This document shows positions 35,801 through 41,170 of a stretch of DNA of 64,000 nucleotides, in pieces. The notes beneath the pieces were generated by a model. That model ran no database searches. It saw only the letters and a program-made list of their open reading frames with translations, and had not been told where the DNA came from. Source of the DNA: Brevibacillus brevis (GTDB lineage Bacteria > Bacillota > Bacilli > Brevibacillales > Brevibacillaceae); NCBI RefSeq assembly GCF_022026395.1, contig NZ_CP041767.1, positions 3,070,501 to 3,134,500 on the forward strand, given 5' to 3'. The position numbers and the translations under genes were made by a program. Every line of letters starts with the position of its first letter. Position 1 is the stretch's first letter.

Positions 35801-37971
35801 CAGGCGAACTGTACATCGCAGGGAACAGCTTGGGTCGAGGGTATCTAAAACGTCCTGATCTGACACAAGAACGCTTCGTCGAAAATCCGTTTGCGCACAT
35901 TCGAGGGGCAAAAATGTACCGCACAGGAGACCTTGTCCGCTACTTGCCGGACGGCAACATCGAGTTTATCGGCCGTGCCGACGATCAGGTGAGTATCCGT
36001 GGTTTCCGTGTCGAGCTGGGCGAGATTGAAACCGCCCTGTACACGCACCCTTCTGTCAAAGAAACAATCGTCCTTGCCCGCGAAGATATGCCAGGTGTCA
36101 AACGACTGGCCGCGTATGTCGTGCTTGAAGAAGGGGTAGAGGACCAAGCTGGCAACTTCGACAGCTACCTCAAAGAAATACTGCCGGAGTACATGGTGCC
36201 AGCTGCATTCGTCATCATGGATGCTCTGCCACTCACTCCAAATGGCAAAGTAGACCGTCGTGCATTACCTGTACCGGAGTACAAAGTAAGTAATGGAGAA
36301 TTCGTTGCTCCGGAGACGTTCGTCGAGAGAGTATTGGCCGAAATATGGAAAAAGGTTCTAGGCGTAGAGCAAGTCGGAATTCACGATAACTTCTTCGAAC
36401 TCGGTGGTGATTCGATTCTAAGCATTCAGATCGTGGCCCGTGCAGCACAATCTGGAATTCGCTTGTCACCGAAGCTCTTGTTCGAAAATCAGTCGATTGC
36501 CGAGTTGACACAAGCGATTGGGGAGTCGGTTAACATTTTCGCCGAGCAAGGCATCGTCACAGGGGAAGTGCCACTTCTGCCGATTCAGCGCTGGTTCTTC
36601 GAGCAAAAATTGGCAGATCGCAACCACTGGAACCAATCTGTACTTTTAACGGTCAAACCGATCGATCCGGAAATTTTGAGACAAGCTTTTTATCACTTAC
36701 TCGGACATCATGATGCCCTCCGACTCCGTTTCTACCTTCAGGATGGAAAATGGAAGCAAATCAACGAGGACTGGACAGATATCATTCCATTTACCGTAGA
36801 GGAATTGGGTCATTTGCCACATGAAGAGCAAGTGAAGCGAATCGGGGAAATCTCTGAGGAAGCTCAGGCTAGCTTGCATCTCTCGGAAGGTCCGTTGCTC
36901 CGTGCCGTCTACTTTGATTTGGGCAGTGAACAGGAAGGCCGCTTGCTAATCGTCATTCACCACTTGGCAGTCGATGGTGTGTCTTGGCGCATTATCACGG
37001 AAGACTTGAATAAGGCAAGCATCCAGCTGCTACAAGGCAAGCAGGTGCAGCTGCCGCCAAAAACCAGCTCGTACAAGTATTGGGCTGAAAAATTGACGGA
37101 GTACGCCCAATCGGACAGCCTGCGAGAGGAAGCAGATTATTGGTTAAGCAGCCTCGATACAGAAGTAAACGCTCTGCCAAAAGATTATGAGAACGGAAAG
37201 AACCGCGAGCTTACTGCAAAGATGGTTTCTGTTGCACTTTCGCAGGAAGAAACCAAAGTGCTCTTACAGGATCTGCCTTCGATCTACCAAACGCAGATCA
37301 ATGATGTCTTGCTCACTGCATTGGCAGAAGCCATTTTCGTCTGGACTGGAAATCAAACCTCCCTCGTCCATTTGGAAGGGCACGGACGTGAAGAGCTTTT
37401 CGACGATGTCGATCTGTCGCGTACCTTGGGATGGTTCACGAGCATGTATACCATCCTCTTGGATACAAGGGGAACTACCTCTCTCAAAGAAGCGCTACAA
37501 ACGACCAAAGAACAGCTGCGTAGCATTCCGAACAAGGGGATCGGCTATGGAATTCTCCGTTACCTGAACGAGGAAACGACTGAAACGTTCAAGTCTTTGC
37601 CAAAAGCAGAGATTAGCTTCAACTACCTCGGTCAGCTTGATCAGACAGCCGATGACACAGAATCCTTGTTTGGCTTTGCAAACGAAGCAAGAGGCGACAA
37701 CTTCAACCGCAACTCGGAACGTCAGCACCTGCTGGATTTCGGTAGCTCTGTCGTTGGGGGACAATTGATTGTAACGATCGCCTTCAGTGAAGAGATTTAT
37801 CGCAAAGAAACCGTCAAAGATTTAGTGGATTACTATGTAAGCGCGCTACGACAATTGATCGAGCTAGGTCAGACGGAGACGACCGCAACACCAACAACAA
37901 GTGATCTGTCCGAATTCGGTTGGGATGATGAAGAGATTGCCGACTTACTTGATCTCATCCAAGACAAGTAA
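14758..37971 (+). CDS. lgrC: Linear gramicidin synthetase subunit C-like NRPS, modules 7-12
   Basis: A six-module synthetase of 7737 residues, close to the roughly 7750 I recall for LgrC. Domain order is three repeats of C-A-T then C-A-T-E. T serines are at 17770, 20959, 25498, 28681, 33235 and 36412, alternating GGHS and GGDS. Three E domains carry HHLxxDGVSW. Codes predict Val, D-Val, (Trp), D-Leu, (Trp), D-Leu, which is gramicidin residues 7-12 in order. The start ATG follows lgrB by 4 bases and the N-terminus goes straight into a C domain (LYTLSPLQEG). The C-terminus is acidic, unlike the basic end of lgrB, as expected if docking partners must differ. The third T domain reads ERGGHS where its neighbours have ELGGHS. 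Function is inferred from family; the domain content is directly visible. Confidence 0.92.
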   Translation: MGDFTDLYTLSPLQEGMLFHSLYSEGSAYMVQNIAILTGELDIGNFEKAWNKVVQRHSILRTGFLWEEVEKPLQVVFESVPFSIHQDDWSHHTDEEQRTMLTSFLQKEKEVGFDLSEAPLMRVTVIKKAKDVHQFIWTFHHLLLDGWSSPILFQEVLDFYEAYCQGKDLRLPQPKPFKDYISWLRRQDKAESEKFWREFLSSVEGPTPLPFESYPLRDSEEEKGIHELTRTLTDEISKALLKLARTYKVTVNTIVQGAWAILLSRLSGEESVVYGVTGSGRPSDLPGVEQMVGMFINTLPMKTKVEPEQTLDQWFKELQNQQSRVRQYEYSPLVDIQGWTDVPRGLPLFESIFVFENYPLGEGEEREFGFSISQVEHFQEVDNPLTIVGIPGEQFSIKMIYRTDRFEQTAIERTLDQMASILAAIVENPKQRLSSISILSPEERQHLLVELNDTTSEYPRDKTVPQLFAETAAQYPDRIAVVAGEEQLTYAELEAKANQLANYLQKQGVETGTFVGLCVERSLDMLVGMLGILKAGGAYVPLDPAYPEERLAFMLADAQISILLTQEHLADKWQGQELTILNLDQTGEKWAEESTLAPQVDMTADSLAYVIYTSGSTGTPKGVLVVHRGIVRLIKNTNYVTITEEDVFLQASTVSFDAATFEIWGALLNGAKLVLMPPHQPSLDELGETIQNHKVTTLWLTAGLFTVMVDHKVEYLRGVRQLLVGGDVVSTSHVRKVLSLGGTTVINGYGPTENTTFTCCHPVTELAEGVSSFPIGRPISNTTVYVLDKHQQPVPLGAAGELYIGGDGLALGYLNNPELTAERFVENPFDPHGSSRLYRTGDLVRYLPDGTIEFIGRIDHQVKIRGFRIELGEVEAALSLHPSVNEVVVLVREMNPGEKHLTAYLTVSGDNNLETSDLRAWTKTKLPEFMRPSFYIFLDAMPLTANGKIDRKQLPEPEWTNPASDKGYMEPRNQVEELIANIWSQVLGVEKVGIHDNFFELGGHSLLATRVISRLREAFGIEQTVRSIFEHPTIAAWSEQGAALHLGEKETIGGSIQPVSRQSNLPLSFAQQRLWFFDQFMPESPMYNIPSALRLQGELDVVAWEKSLQAIILRHESLRTTFHEIDGQSIQVIHPHMDWKMDILDLRDLSAEQKEQKVEQLAEAETARAFSLGQGPLIRATMIQTDDHAYVFLINMHHIISDGWSMGIFYRELLANYEAFRKQETPELPDLPIQYADFATWQREWLDGEILEQQVAYWKEKLNGAEPLLALPTDRSRPAVQSYKGAIYTKTFSADLLAKLKVLSQESNSTLFMTLLAAFQTLLYRYSGQEDIVVGSPVAGRNRQETENLIGFFVNTLALRTNVTGDVTFTELLARVRETALEAYAHQDLPFEKLVDELQLERSLSYSQLFQVMFVLQNFPLEDAVTSGIQLTPLDSERHLTTSKFDLTLTMREQADGLVASFEYSTDLFDRSTIERMTGHLQNLLEAIITQPEESIEKLDLLRESERNKQVVELNNTASEYPRDKTVPQLFAETATQCPDRIAVVAGDEQLTYAELEAKANQLAHYLQKQGVETGTFVGLCVERSLDMLVGMLGILKAGGAYVPLDPAYPEERLAFMVADAQISILLTQEHMSDRWQGQELTILNLDQAGEKWAEESTLAPQVDMTGDSLAYVIYTSGSTGTPKGVLVVHRGIVRLIKNTNYVTITEEDVFLQASTVSFDAATFEIWGALLNGAKLVLMPPHQPSLDELGETIQNHKVTTLWLTAGLFTVMVDHKVEYLRGVRQLLVGGDVVSTFHVRKVLSLGDITVINGYGPTENTTFTCCHPVTELAEGVSSFPIGRPISNTTVYVLDKHQQPVPMGAAGELYIGGDGLALGYLNNPELTAERFVENPFDPHGSSRLYRTGDLVRYLPDGTIEFIGRIDNQVKIRGFRIELGEIETVLQSHPAVKESLLMVREETPGDKRLAAYLVFAEEKEVAHTEMRSYLKDKLPEYMIPSAFVKLDSFPLTPNGKVDRRALPIPDYSRNEADSGYVAPATDLEIKLAKIWESVLGVANIGIYDNFFELGGDSILSIQIVARANHSGIRFTPKQLFENQTIAELLRVVTDFSQETDIKWKNEQGAVTGNVPLTPIQNWFFDSNQPSLHHWNQSVLLTVQQPVDLVVLKQTVQSLLTHHDALRMRFSHHDGMWTQMMEGLEKNVPFRSVDLSKFPKQEQESRLEEISQEIQASLNITEGPVVQAVYFNMGEEQAGRLLLVIHHLVVDGVSWRILLDDLQHTYDQIANGQDVQMPAKTTSFKMWAEQLVEYANSDAIQQEKEYWLKQDHEASPIPIDHLYEPSQNTEATTKQVTFSLNAGETRALLQETLSPYRLKINDVLLAALTKAMHRWTGKQTLSFHLEGHGREDILEGADLSRTVGWFTSMYPVQLTLDQTKPWSELLKAVKEQLRAIPQNGVGYGILRYLRQDDELKEQLKSRMKPEISFNYLGQFDQVVSSNSKFGMAAESRGSNLAPDSIRSHLIDVNSVISEEQLHVTWFYNENIHEKSTVEAVAQDYMDALREIMAHCRSEEAGGYTPSDFPLSRLDQRTIDTYVGKDRSIENIYPLTPLQEGMLFHSLYEQEGGDYVVQFSMTIHHLQVDALQQAWQKVIDRHSILRTSFIWDGVVNPHQIIRKHVRVTVDERDLRHLPTDRQKAALDAFLEEDRKRNFSITEAPLMRLTLFRISNEAYRFIWSFHHVLLDGWSLPLVLKDWFAAYLALVDGKDIQLGAVQPFSQYVAWIQRQDLQAAERFWRNHLKGIYGPTQINLGQAIQSTGEPKTYDERFIRFSAEFTEQLQSFARQHQVTLNTFIQSAWGMILGAYSGEADVVFGATGSGRPADLPGVENMVGLFINTLPVRITLDPSKTVRVWLRELQEMQLEIRQYEYTPLVDIQSWSEFERNTSLFESIFIFENYPIDESVKEADSRIQISDVDSAEQTNYPLTVVCGPGKEFVLKIVFDQNRFDPIRIERVLEQMTLLLQSMTANPDQTLADVSMISESEQEQVLVEWNDTKVDYPTGLCIHQAFEQQVQKTPDAIGLMYKKMEMTYAELNQRANQLAHYLLAQGVKPDTLVGICIERSPEMIVGILGVMKAGAAYVPIDPAHPLERIAYMIEDSQANIVLTQQSLASHLTTTKAQVICLDSNALENEPVHDVKCGVSEQNLAYVIYTSGSTGLPKGVMVEHQSAMNMAHYLIELFQVQPSSRVLQLCSFSFDVSVAEIVMALISGATLVIEDREMLLPGPELISVLQEKQITTVMTVPAVLAALPDADLPDLKTLVIGGEAPSYELITRYANHRQFFNCYGPTEATVCTTLMLLDTNLTNTPIGRPIANATIYVLDANLKPVPIGVPGELYIGGKGLARGYWNRPELTAERFVTHPFGAEGERLYRTGDQVRYLPDGNLEFLGRIDNQVKIRGFRIELGEIENALRKHSAIREAVITVRDNRLAAYLIAMGDEKPATEELVLYLKETLPDYMIPAGIVWMEAIPLTVNGKIDHRALPTPDWGLLTTQQEYVAPRTPTEEIVANIWTQVLSVEQVGIHDDFFERGGHSLLATQAISRMRQTFGVDMPLRTLFDYPTTAAISEKITALLQGEAGLTDIPLKPVSRDEHLPLSFAQQRLWFLDKLLPDSSVYNIPTAVRLMGELDVEAWERSLKLIIQRHESLRTTFSDRNGEAVQVIHPQIEWNLGRIDLRDWNEAEREGEVLRLAIEDAEQSFHLNQGPLLRAKLICMDEQAHVFLLNLHHIIADGWSMSVFMGELVSIYEALSAGETPQLAEMPLQYADYATWQRNWLQGEVLEQQLAYWKKQLGDAEPLLRLPTDRPRPAVQSHKGAMHTIRLPEKLLADLKVLSREEGSTLFMTLLAAFQTLLYRYSGQKDILVGSPVAGRNRQELESLIGFFINTLVMRTDMSGEPTFRDLLAKVRETALEAYAHQDVPFEKLVDELELERSLSYSPLFQVMFVLQNIPMEVQELSQIRIEPFHKGQEGVSAKFDITLTTVEAPDGLIATFEYNTDLFDPATIERMGNHFSNLLEAISVNPMQPVTAIPLLGDMEKEQLLHQWNDTNVPFERETCVHERVARIAQELPNQLAVVSEEGQITYAELDAKANQVANYLQKQGVSSETLVGICVERSIDMLIGQLGILKAGGAYVPMDTAYPQERLAFMMKDANMPVVVTQERLLERLPEGTASFICLDRDWTIISEESSEAPNMAMTTENLAYVIYTSGSTGTPKGVEIEHAALLNLISWHQRSYSVDSNDRASQIAGTAFDASVWEIWPYLTKGATLYLPSEEIRLVPEELRDWLVASGITISFLPTPLAERLLTLEWPIDTKLRYMLTGGDKLHDYPPATMPFTLVNQYGPTENAVVATAGVVPTEATHVFAPSIGRPIDNVQVYVLDEKRKPVPIGVAGELYIAGDSLARGYLKRPDLTKERFVANPYSQKPGARMYRTGDLVRYLPDGNIDFIGRADDQVSIRGFRVELGEIETALYTHPAVKETIALVREDTPGVKRLAAYVVLGENQEIQASDFRSYLKEKLPEYMVPAAFVIMDNLPLTPNGKVDRQALPVPDFLHNETEGSFAAPTTAIEATLADIWKKVLSIDNVGIYDNFFELGGDSILSIQIVSRANQAGIRLTPKQLLRNQTIAELASVVTEIGGLQAVKIQAEQGIVTGEVPLTPIQSWFFTTEQPSIHHWNQSLLLTVQQPVDLTVLARVIESLLTHHDALRMRYIHTEQGWTQHIEGLPETIPFRSVDLSAVREEEQADRLEQIANEVQSSLHVSEGPVFQAVYFHLGADQPGRLLIVAHHLVIDGVSWRILLEDLQTAYEQLVNDQPVSFPAKTTSFKSWAEQLQSYANSEAIEPEKAFWLGQSDEVSPLPIDRAFEPSQNTDATSKQVSLALTIEETRALLQDTLSPYRLQINDVLLTALTKVMNRWTGEKTVAVHLEGHGREEIIEGADLSRTVGWFTSMYPVQLSIDPSKTWGDALKAVKEQLRLIPKKGVGYGILQYLSQDQELKKWLGEKTKPEISFNYLGQFDQIVQAESRFGMAQESRGSNLGKDTRRQHLIDVNSVISGEQLHVTWIYSENIHEESTIQELACNYLEALREIMAHCQSEEAGGYTPSDFPLARMDQRAIDKHLGQDRLIENVYPLSPLQGGMLFHSLYEQEGGDYIVHFAMTMEGLHVDAFEQAWQKVVDRHPILRTYFVWEGSEAHQIVRKQVKATVEKIDLRHLTTEQQKTELAHYLEADRRRNFEIASPPLMRWTLFHLREGVYRFTWSFHHVLLDGWSVPIVLKDWFSAYVSLAEDREVSYSYVQPFSAYIDWVQRQDLSAAEHFWREQLKGFHESTPLAMSNHSGVRENTLKVYEEKEIRLSAEMTSRLQAFVRTHQLTLNTLVQGAWALILSRYSATDDVVFGATVSGRPADLPTVEGMVGLFINTLPIRVFIDANKSVREWLREIQEHQVELRQFEYTPLVDIQGWSEIARNAALFESIFIFENYPIGESVKDEHNQLQLSDVETMEQTNYPITVVCGPGKEFILKIKYDQSRFASENIERVLHQMSHLLESMMAKPEQCLAEVSMISESELQQVVVEWNDTRVDYPTQLCIHQAFEKQVEKTPDAIALVYKKKELTYAELNNRANQLAHRLIASGVQPDKLVGICVERSFEMIIAFLGVMKAGAAYVPIDPAHPQDRIAYMIEDSQANILLTQVSLKDMLPVPSIQIICLDSDELADEPTANVDSSVHEHHLAYVIYTSGSTGLPKGVMVEHHSVINLTHALIHSFQIDATSRVLQFTSFSFDVSVSEIAMTLLAGATLVLEDRELLLPGPELIQVLQEQRITTVTMASSVASALPQADLPDLKTLIVGGEALSRELVARHAKDRQLFNCYGPTETTVTATLVRCENNGQNPSIGRPIANVEVYVLDAYLQPVAIGVPGELYIGGKGIARGYWNRPELTKERFINHPFGKEGERLYQTGDLVRYTEDGQIEFLGRIDDQVKIRGYRIELGEIENRLRQHPTVQNVVVIAREDRKGDKRLAAYLVAANEQQPSDAELIHYLKETLPEYMVPAGYVWMPEIPLTVNGKVNRRALPAPDWGQGETEKEYVAPRTPTEEIVAHIWSQVLSVEGIGIHDDFFQLGGHSLLATQTVSRLKETFGVEVPLRALFENPSVAQMSEKVTGLLEAKSNVASIPLVPVSRDQHLPLSFAQQRLWFLDRLMPDSALYNIPSAMRMQGHLNIHAWERSLQMIIERHESLRTTFTDINGEAIQVIHPEIAWSLRKIDLRDLPEEERDTEVHRLEREEATKPFDLRTGPLLRATIIQIGEENFVFLLNLHHIVSDGWSMNIFIRELVAIYEALCKEETPQLTDMPLQYADFAAWQREWLQGEALEQQLAYWKAKLSGSEPLLALPTDRPRPPVQTYNGALYTTSFPTELVEKLHALSRQEGATLFMTLLAAFQILLHRYSGQDDIIVGSPVAGRNRQETESLIGFFINTLAMRTDMSSAPTFRELLARVRESALEAYTHQDLPFEKLIDELELERSLSYSPLYQVMFALQNFEMKTHELEGIQIAPFESKSQEVMSKYDISLTMAETPNGLIATFDYNTDLFDQTTMERMVNHFHHVLEGIVAQPDRSIMALPLLRPDEREQLILAWNNTAANYTYEKTVHELVAEMTRNMPNQLAVVSSEGSLTYAELDSKANQLANYLQQQGVTTETLVGICVERSLEMLIGQLGILKAGGAFVPMDPSYPKERLAFMMDDTNMPIVLTQERLLEALPTGDATFICLDIDWDLIASESTESPEITTTTNNLAYVIYTSGSTGTPKGVEIEQRALLNLIYWHQHAYNVTPEDRASQIAGTAFDAAVWEIWPYLTAGATLYLPQEEIRLVPEKLRDWLVDSGITISFLPTPLAESLMSIEWSADTGLRYMLTGGDKLHHYPSAHLPFTLVNQYGPTENAVVATAGIVPVQAGQIAAPTIGRPIDNVQVYVLDAKLQPVPIGVAGELYIAGNSLGRGYLKRPDLTQERFVENPFAHIRGAKMYRTGDLVRYLPDGNIEFIGRADDQVSIRGFRVELGEIETALYTHPSVKETIVLAREDMPGVKRLAAYVVLEEGVEDQAGNFDSYLKEILPEYMVPAAFVIMDALPLTPNGKVDRRALPVPEYKVSNGEFVAPETFVERVLAEIWKKVLGVEQVGIHDNFFELGGDSILSIQIVARAAQSGIRLSPKLLFENQSIAELTQAIGESVNIFAEQGIVTGEVPLLPIQRWFFEQKLADRNHWNQSVLLTVKPIDPEILRQAFYHLLGHHDALRLRFYLQDGKWKQINEDWTDIIPFTVEELGHLPHEEQVKRIGEISEEAQASLHLSEGPLLRAVYFDLGSEQEGRLLIVIHHLAVDGVSWRIITEDLNKASIQLLQGKQVQLPPKTSSYKYWAEKLTEYAQSDSLREEADYWLSSLDTEVNALPKDYENGKNRELTAKMVSVALSQEETKVLLQDLPSIYQTQINDVLLTALAEAIFVWTGNQTSLVHLEGHGREELFDDVDLSRTLGWFTSMYTILLDTRGTTSLKEALQTTKEQLRSIPNKGIGYGILRYLNEETTETFKSLPKAEISFNYLGQLDQTADDTESLFGFANEARGDNFNRNSERQHLLDFGSSVVGGQLIVTIAFSEEIYRKETVKDLVDYYVSALRQLIELGQTETTATPTTSDLSEFGWDDEEIADLLDLIQDK
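16122..17330 (+). repeat. A-domain repeat in lgrC, copy 1 (partner at 19311-20519)
   Basis: About 1.2 kb of the residue-7 A domain is almost identical to the residue-8 A domain at an offset of 3189 bases, exactly one C-A-T module. The flanking C and T domains are not similarly close, so only the A domain was homogenised. Confidence 0.85.
17926..22500 (+). other. lgrC module for residue 8: C-A-T-E, Val-like, epimerising
   Basis: C about 17930-19260 (HHIISDGWS at 18346), A about 19290-20830 with code DAFWLGGTFK, T serine 20959-20961 (GGDS), E about 21110-22490 (HHLVVDGVSW at 21523). Expected to give D-Val8. Confidence 0.75.
19311..20519 (+). repeat. A-domain repeat in lgrC, copy 2 (partner at 16122-17330)
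   Basis: Second copy of the near-identical valine-type A domain. Similarity stops at about the A8 motif (after GRID), where the two copies change to different C-terminal subdomains. Confidence 0.85.
22540..25620 (+). other. lgrC module for residue 9: C-A-T, probable Trp
   Basis: C about 22540-23850 (FHHVLLDGWS at 22942), A about 23870-25370, T serine 25498-25500. The code reads DVAMVGCVCK. This is unlike the aliphatic codes in the cluster. Trp is assigned because gramicidin residue 9 is Trp, not because I can match the code with certainty. Confidence 0.6.
25650..30240 (+). other. lgrC module for residue 10: C-A-T-E, Leu-like, epimerising
   Basis: C about 25660-26990 (HHIIADGWS at 26074), A about 27030-28540 with code DAWFLGQVVK, one residue from the leucine code DAWFLGNVVK as I recall it. 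T serine 28681-28683 (GGDS), E about 28840-30230 (HHLVIDGVSW at 29245). Its A8 motif reads DDQVSIRG instead of the usual DxQVKIRG, shared with the other two Leu modules. Confidence 0.75.
30270..33365 (+). other. lgrC module for residue 11: C-A-T, probable Trp/aromatic
   Basis: C about 30270-31580 (FHHVLLDGWS at 30661), A about 31600-33110, T serine 33235-33237 (GGHS). The code reads DVSTIGCVTK. Natural gramicidins vary at position 11 (Trp, Phe or Tyr), so relaxed aromatic choice is plausible here. Confidence 0.6.
33395..37971 (+). other. lgrC module for residue 12: C-A-T-E, Leu-like, epimerising
   Basis: C about 33400-34730 (HHIVSDGWS at 33811), A about 34770-36280 with code DAWFLGQVVK, T serine 36412-36414 (GGDS), E about 36550-37860 (HHLAVDGVSW at 36958). 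It is followed by an acidic tail (DDEEIADLLDLIQDK) that ends the subunit. Confidence 0.75.
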
Positions 37972-37984
37972 TGAATACAAACTG

Positions 37985-38025
37985 CATAGAGGCGTCAACC
38001 ACGGCGCCTCTATGGCAAATTTTTT
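37985..38025 (+). terminator. Terminator-like hairpin between lgrC and lgrD
   Basis: A perfect 10-bp stem (CATAGAGGCG at 37985-37994, CGCCTCTATG at 38005-38014) with a 10-base loop is followed 5 bases later by six T residues (38020-38025). It lies just after the lgrC stop and before the preferred lgrD start, so it is probably untranslated leader. It may lower readthrough into lgrD, or act as an attenuator or RNA-stability element. Confidence 0.7.
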
Positions 38026-38037
38026 ATGGGAGTGGGC

Positions 38038-38042
38038 AGGAG
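38038..38042 (+). promoter_or_regulatory. Ribosome binding site deciding the lgrD start
   Basis: AGGAG ends 3 bases before the ATG at 38046, which is tight; a second purine run, GGGAG at 38028-38032, is 13 bases away. The protein from this ATG begins MNNIETYYPVTPLQQ, directly at the C domain like lgrC. The upstream in-frame ATG at 37971 would add 25 residues of hairpin-encoded sequence. Confidence 0.55.
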
Positions 38043-38045
38043 AAG

Positions 38046-41000
38046 ATGAATAACATTGAAACGTATTATCCCGTTACTCCTTTGCAGCAAGGTCTCATTT
38101 TCCACAGCTTGTTGGAACCAGAGTCCGGAGCCTATATCGTACAGATGGGGTTGAAGCTGCAAGGTCCCTTGAACATTCCGTTATTCGAACAGGCATGGCA
38201 ATGCCTCGTAGACAGACATGCTATTTTTCGCACCAGGTTTATTGGCGGTAAAGTAAAAGAATACGTCCAGGTTGTCTTAAAAGAGCTGAAGGTTTCCCTG
38301 GTGGAACATGACATTATTCATCTTTCCTCCTCCGAGCAAGAATCGTTTCTTCATACCTTTGCCAAAGATGATCGCAAACGTGGTTTCAATATCGAAGAAG
38401 CGCCGTTGATGAGATTAAATCTGTTCCGGTTGAGTAGTAATACCTTTCATTTTTCGTGGACTTTGCACCACGTGCTAATAGACGGATGGAGTATGCCGCT
38501 CGTCTTCGGGGAAGTGTTTGCGGCGTACAACATGCTGTGCAAAGGGCAGCCTGTACAACTTCCTCCGGTTAAATCTTACCGTGACTACATCGTCTGGCTG
38601 AAAAAGCAGGACTTGAAGCAAGCGGAGGCGTTTTGGCGCACGTATCTACAAGGCTTCACGGAAACCACGCCACTTTCATTCGGTCGAGCGTATAAAAATC
38701 CGTACCTTGACCAGAAAAATTATCGGGAGCTAGATCTGACCGTTTCCGAGGCAATCTCCAAATCATTACAGACATTGGCTCGTCAACATCGCCTGACGGT
38801 CAACACGATTGTGCAAGGCGCATGGGCACTGCTGTTGAATCGCTACAGTGGGCAGGACGACATTATTTTCGGCGCCACAGTATCCGGACGTCCTGCCGAT
38901 TTGCCTGGGGTCGAGACAATGATTGGTCTGTTTATTAATACACTTCCTGTCCGCGTGCAGGTAAGAGCGGAGGAGAGCGTAATCAATTGGCTCAAATCTC
39001 TGCAACAACAGCAAGCCGACTTCCGCCAGTACGAATATACCCCACTCGTGGAAATTCAGGGCTGGAGCGATTTGCCACGTGGACAATCTCTGTTTGAGAG
39101 CATTCTCGTCTTTGAAAATACCCCTGTCGGTAATGCTAGCGGCGGTAGTGGAGAGAGTGAGCTTTCGATCATAGGTGTACATTCCGAGGAGCAAACCAAT
39201 TATCCATTTACCTTGGTTGCGGCGTCAGGCAAAACAATCGACATCAAGGTCAAATTTGATGAAAGCCAGTTTGAGCAATCATCTATAGAGCGAGTTCTCG
39301 ATCAGCTTCATTCACTCCTGATCTCTATCGCCACAAACGCCAAGCAACGGATAGCCGATCTTTCGATGATCAGCGAAAACGAACGTGAACAGGTTCTCGT
39401 TCAGTGGAACCAGACAACGGTGGAATATCCGAGCGGCCTGTGCGTTCATCAGGCGTTTGAACAACAAGTGGAAAAATCACCAGATGCGATTGCCGTTACC
39501 TATAAAAACGTGGAGCTCACCTACAAGGAACTAAACGAGCGGGCAAACCAACTGGCCCATCAGCTCGTAAGCAAAGGGGTAAAACCGGATACACTCGTCG
39601 GCATATGCGTGCATCGTTCCCCTGAGATGATCATCGGCATACTCGGCATTTTAAAATCGGGAGCTGCCTACGTACCGATTGACCCGGCTTACCCGCAAGA
39701 ACGCATCGCCTATATGATCGAGGATTCTCAAACAAATGTGTTGCTGACCCAGCAGTCTCTCATGGACATCTTGCCAGCAACACAGGCGAATGTCATTTGT
39801 TTAGCCAGCAATCCGTTAACGAATGAACCTGGTGCCAACATTGCTTGCAAGGTCACAGAACATAATCTTGCCTACGTCATTTATACGTCTGGTTCAACTG
39901 GGCAGCCAAAAGGGGTAATGGTAGAGCACCACAATGTGATAAACATGGCCCATGCCTTGATCGATGCGTTTGATATTCAGCCAGCCAGTCGCGTTCTGCA
40001 ATTTACCTCGTTTAGCTTCGACGTATCGGTGTCTGAGATTGTGATGGCCTTACTCGCTGGTGCGACGCTAGTCATCGAGGATCGAGAGTCCCTTTTGCCA
40101 GGCCCTGAATTGATCCAAGTTTTGCAAGAACAACGCATTACCACCGTGTCCATGGTTTCTTCGGTACTGGCAGCATTGCCTGAAGCTCACCTGCCTGATC
40201 TACGAACCTTGATTGTAGGCGGAGAAGCTCCAAGCCGAGAACTTGTGGCACGCTATGCAGCGAATCGGCAGTTCTTCAACTGCTACGGTCCAACGGAAGC
40301 AACCGTATGCTCCACTATGATGCGTTGCGAAGCTGGAATGAGCAATCCGCCTATCGGTCGGCCAATTGCCAACGCGACGCTGTACGTTTTGGATGCAAAT
40401 AGGCAGCCTGTGCCTATCGGCGTACCAGGTGAACTGTATATCGGAGGAAAAGGCTTGGCTCGCGGCTACTGGAATCGTCCAGAACAAACAGCAGAGCGCT
40501 TTATCAAGCATCCGTTCGGCAATGAAGGAGAGCTACTCTATCGGACGGGCGACCTGGTTCGCTATCTGGAGGACGGCAACCTCGAATTCCTTGGACGTAT
40601 GGATGATCAAGTCAAAATTCGCGGTTACCGCATTGAATTGGGTGAGATTGAAAATTCGCTCAGACAGCATCCTGCCGTCCATGAAGCTGTGGTCATCGTC
40701 CGGGAAGAAAAAGCGGGGGGCAAACGCTTGGCTGCTTATCTGGTAGCAACGGGAGACATGCCAACCGCGGAGGAGCTCGTTCTTTTCCTGAAAGAATCGT
40801 TGCCTGAATACATGATACCAGCAGGCTTTGTATGGCTGGAGACGATTCCGCTTACGGTTAATGGAAAAGTAGACCGACGGGCACTACCGGTACCAGATTG
40901 GGGACAACTTTCCACGCAGCGTAATTACGTTGCCCCCCGTACTCCTACAGAGGAGCTAGTGGCCAACATCTGGTCGCAGGTTCTCTCGGTAGAACGAGTC

Positions 41001-41170
41001 GGTAGCTACGACGATTTCTTTGAGCTTGGTGGCCATTCTCTTTTGGCTACGCAAACCATTTCTCGCTTAAAAGAAGCGTTTAACGTAGATTTACCGCTCC
41101 GTGCTTTATTTGAATATTCGACAGTCAACCGACTCAGTGAATGGATTGTATCCATGAACGAGGACAAATC
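38046..41170 (+). other. lgrD module for residue 13: C-A-T, probable Trp
   Basis: C about 38060-39380 (HHVLIDGWS at 38466), A about 39410-40910 with code DVSSIGCVCK, T serine 41037-41039 (GGHS). It has the same D235-V236 start as the other presumed Trp modules. Trp is assigned from synteny. Confidence 0.6.

Noticed and set aside
37971..38045. Upstream in-frame ATG for lgrD at 37971, overlapping the lgrC stop
   Set aside because: It would add 25 residues encoded by the hairpin region that have no counterpart in the lgrC N-terminus. The ATG at 38046 has a nearby AGGAG, begins directly at the C domain and gives the expected length.
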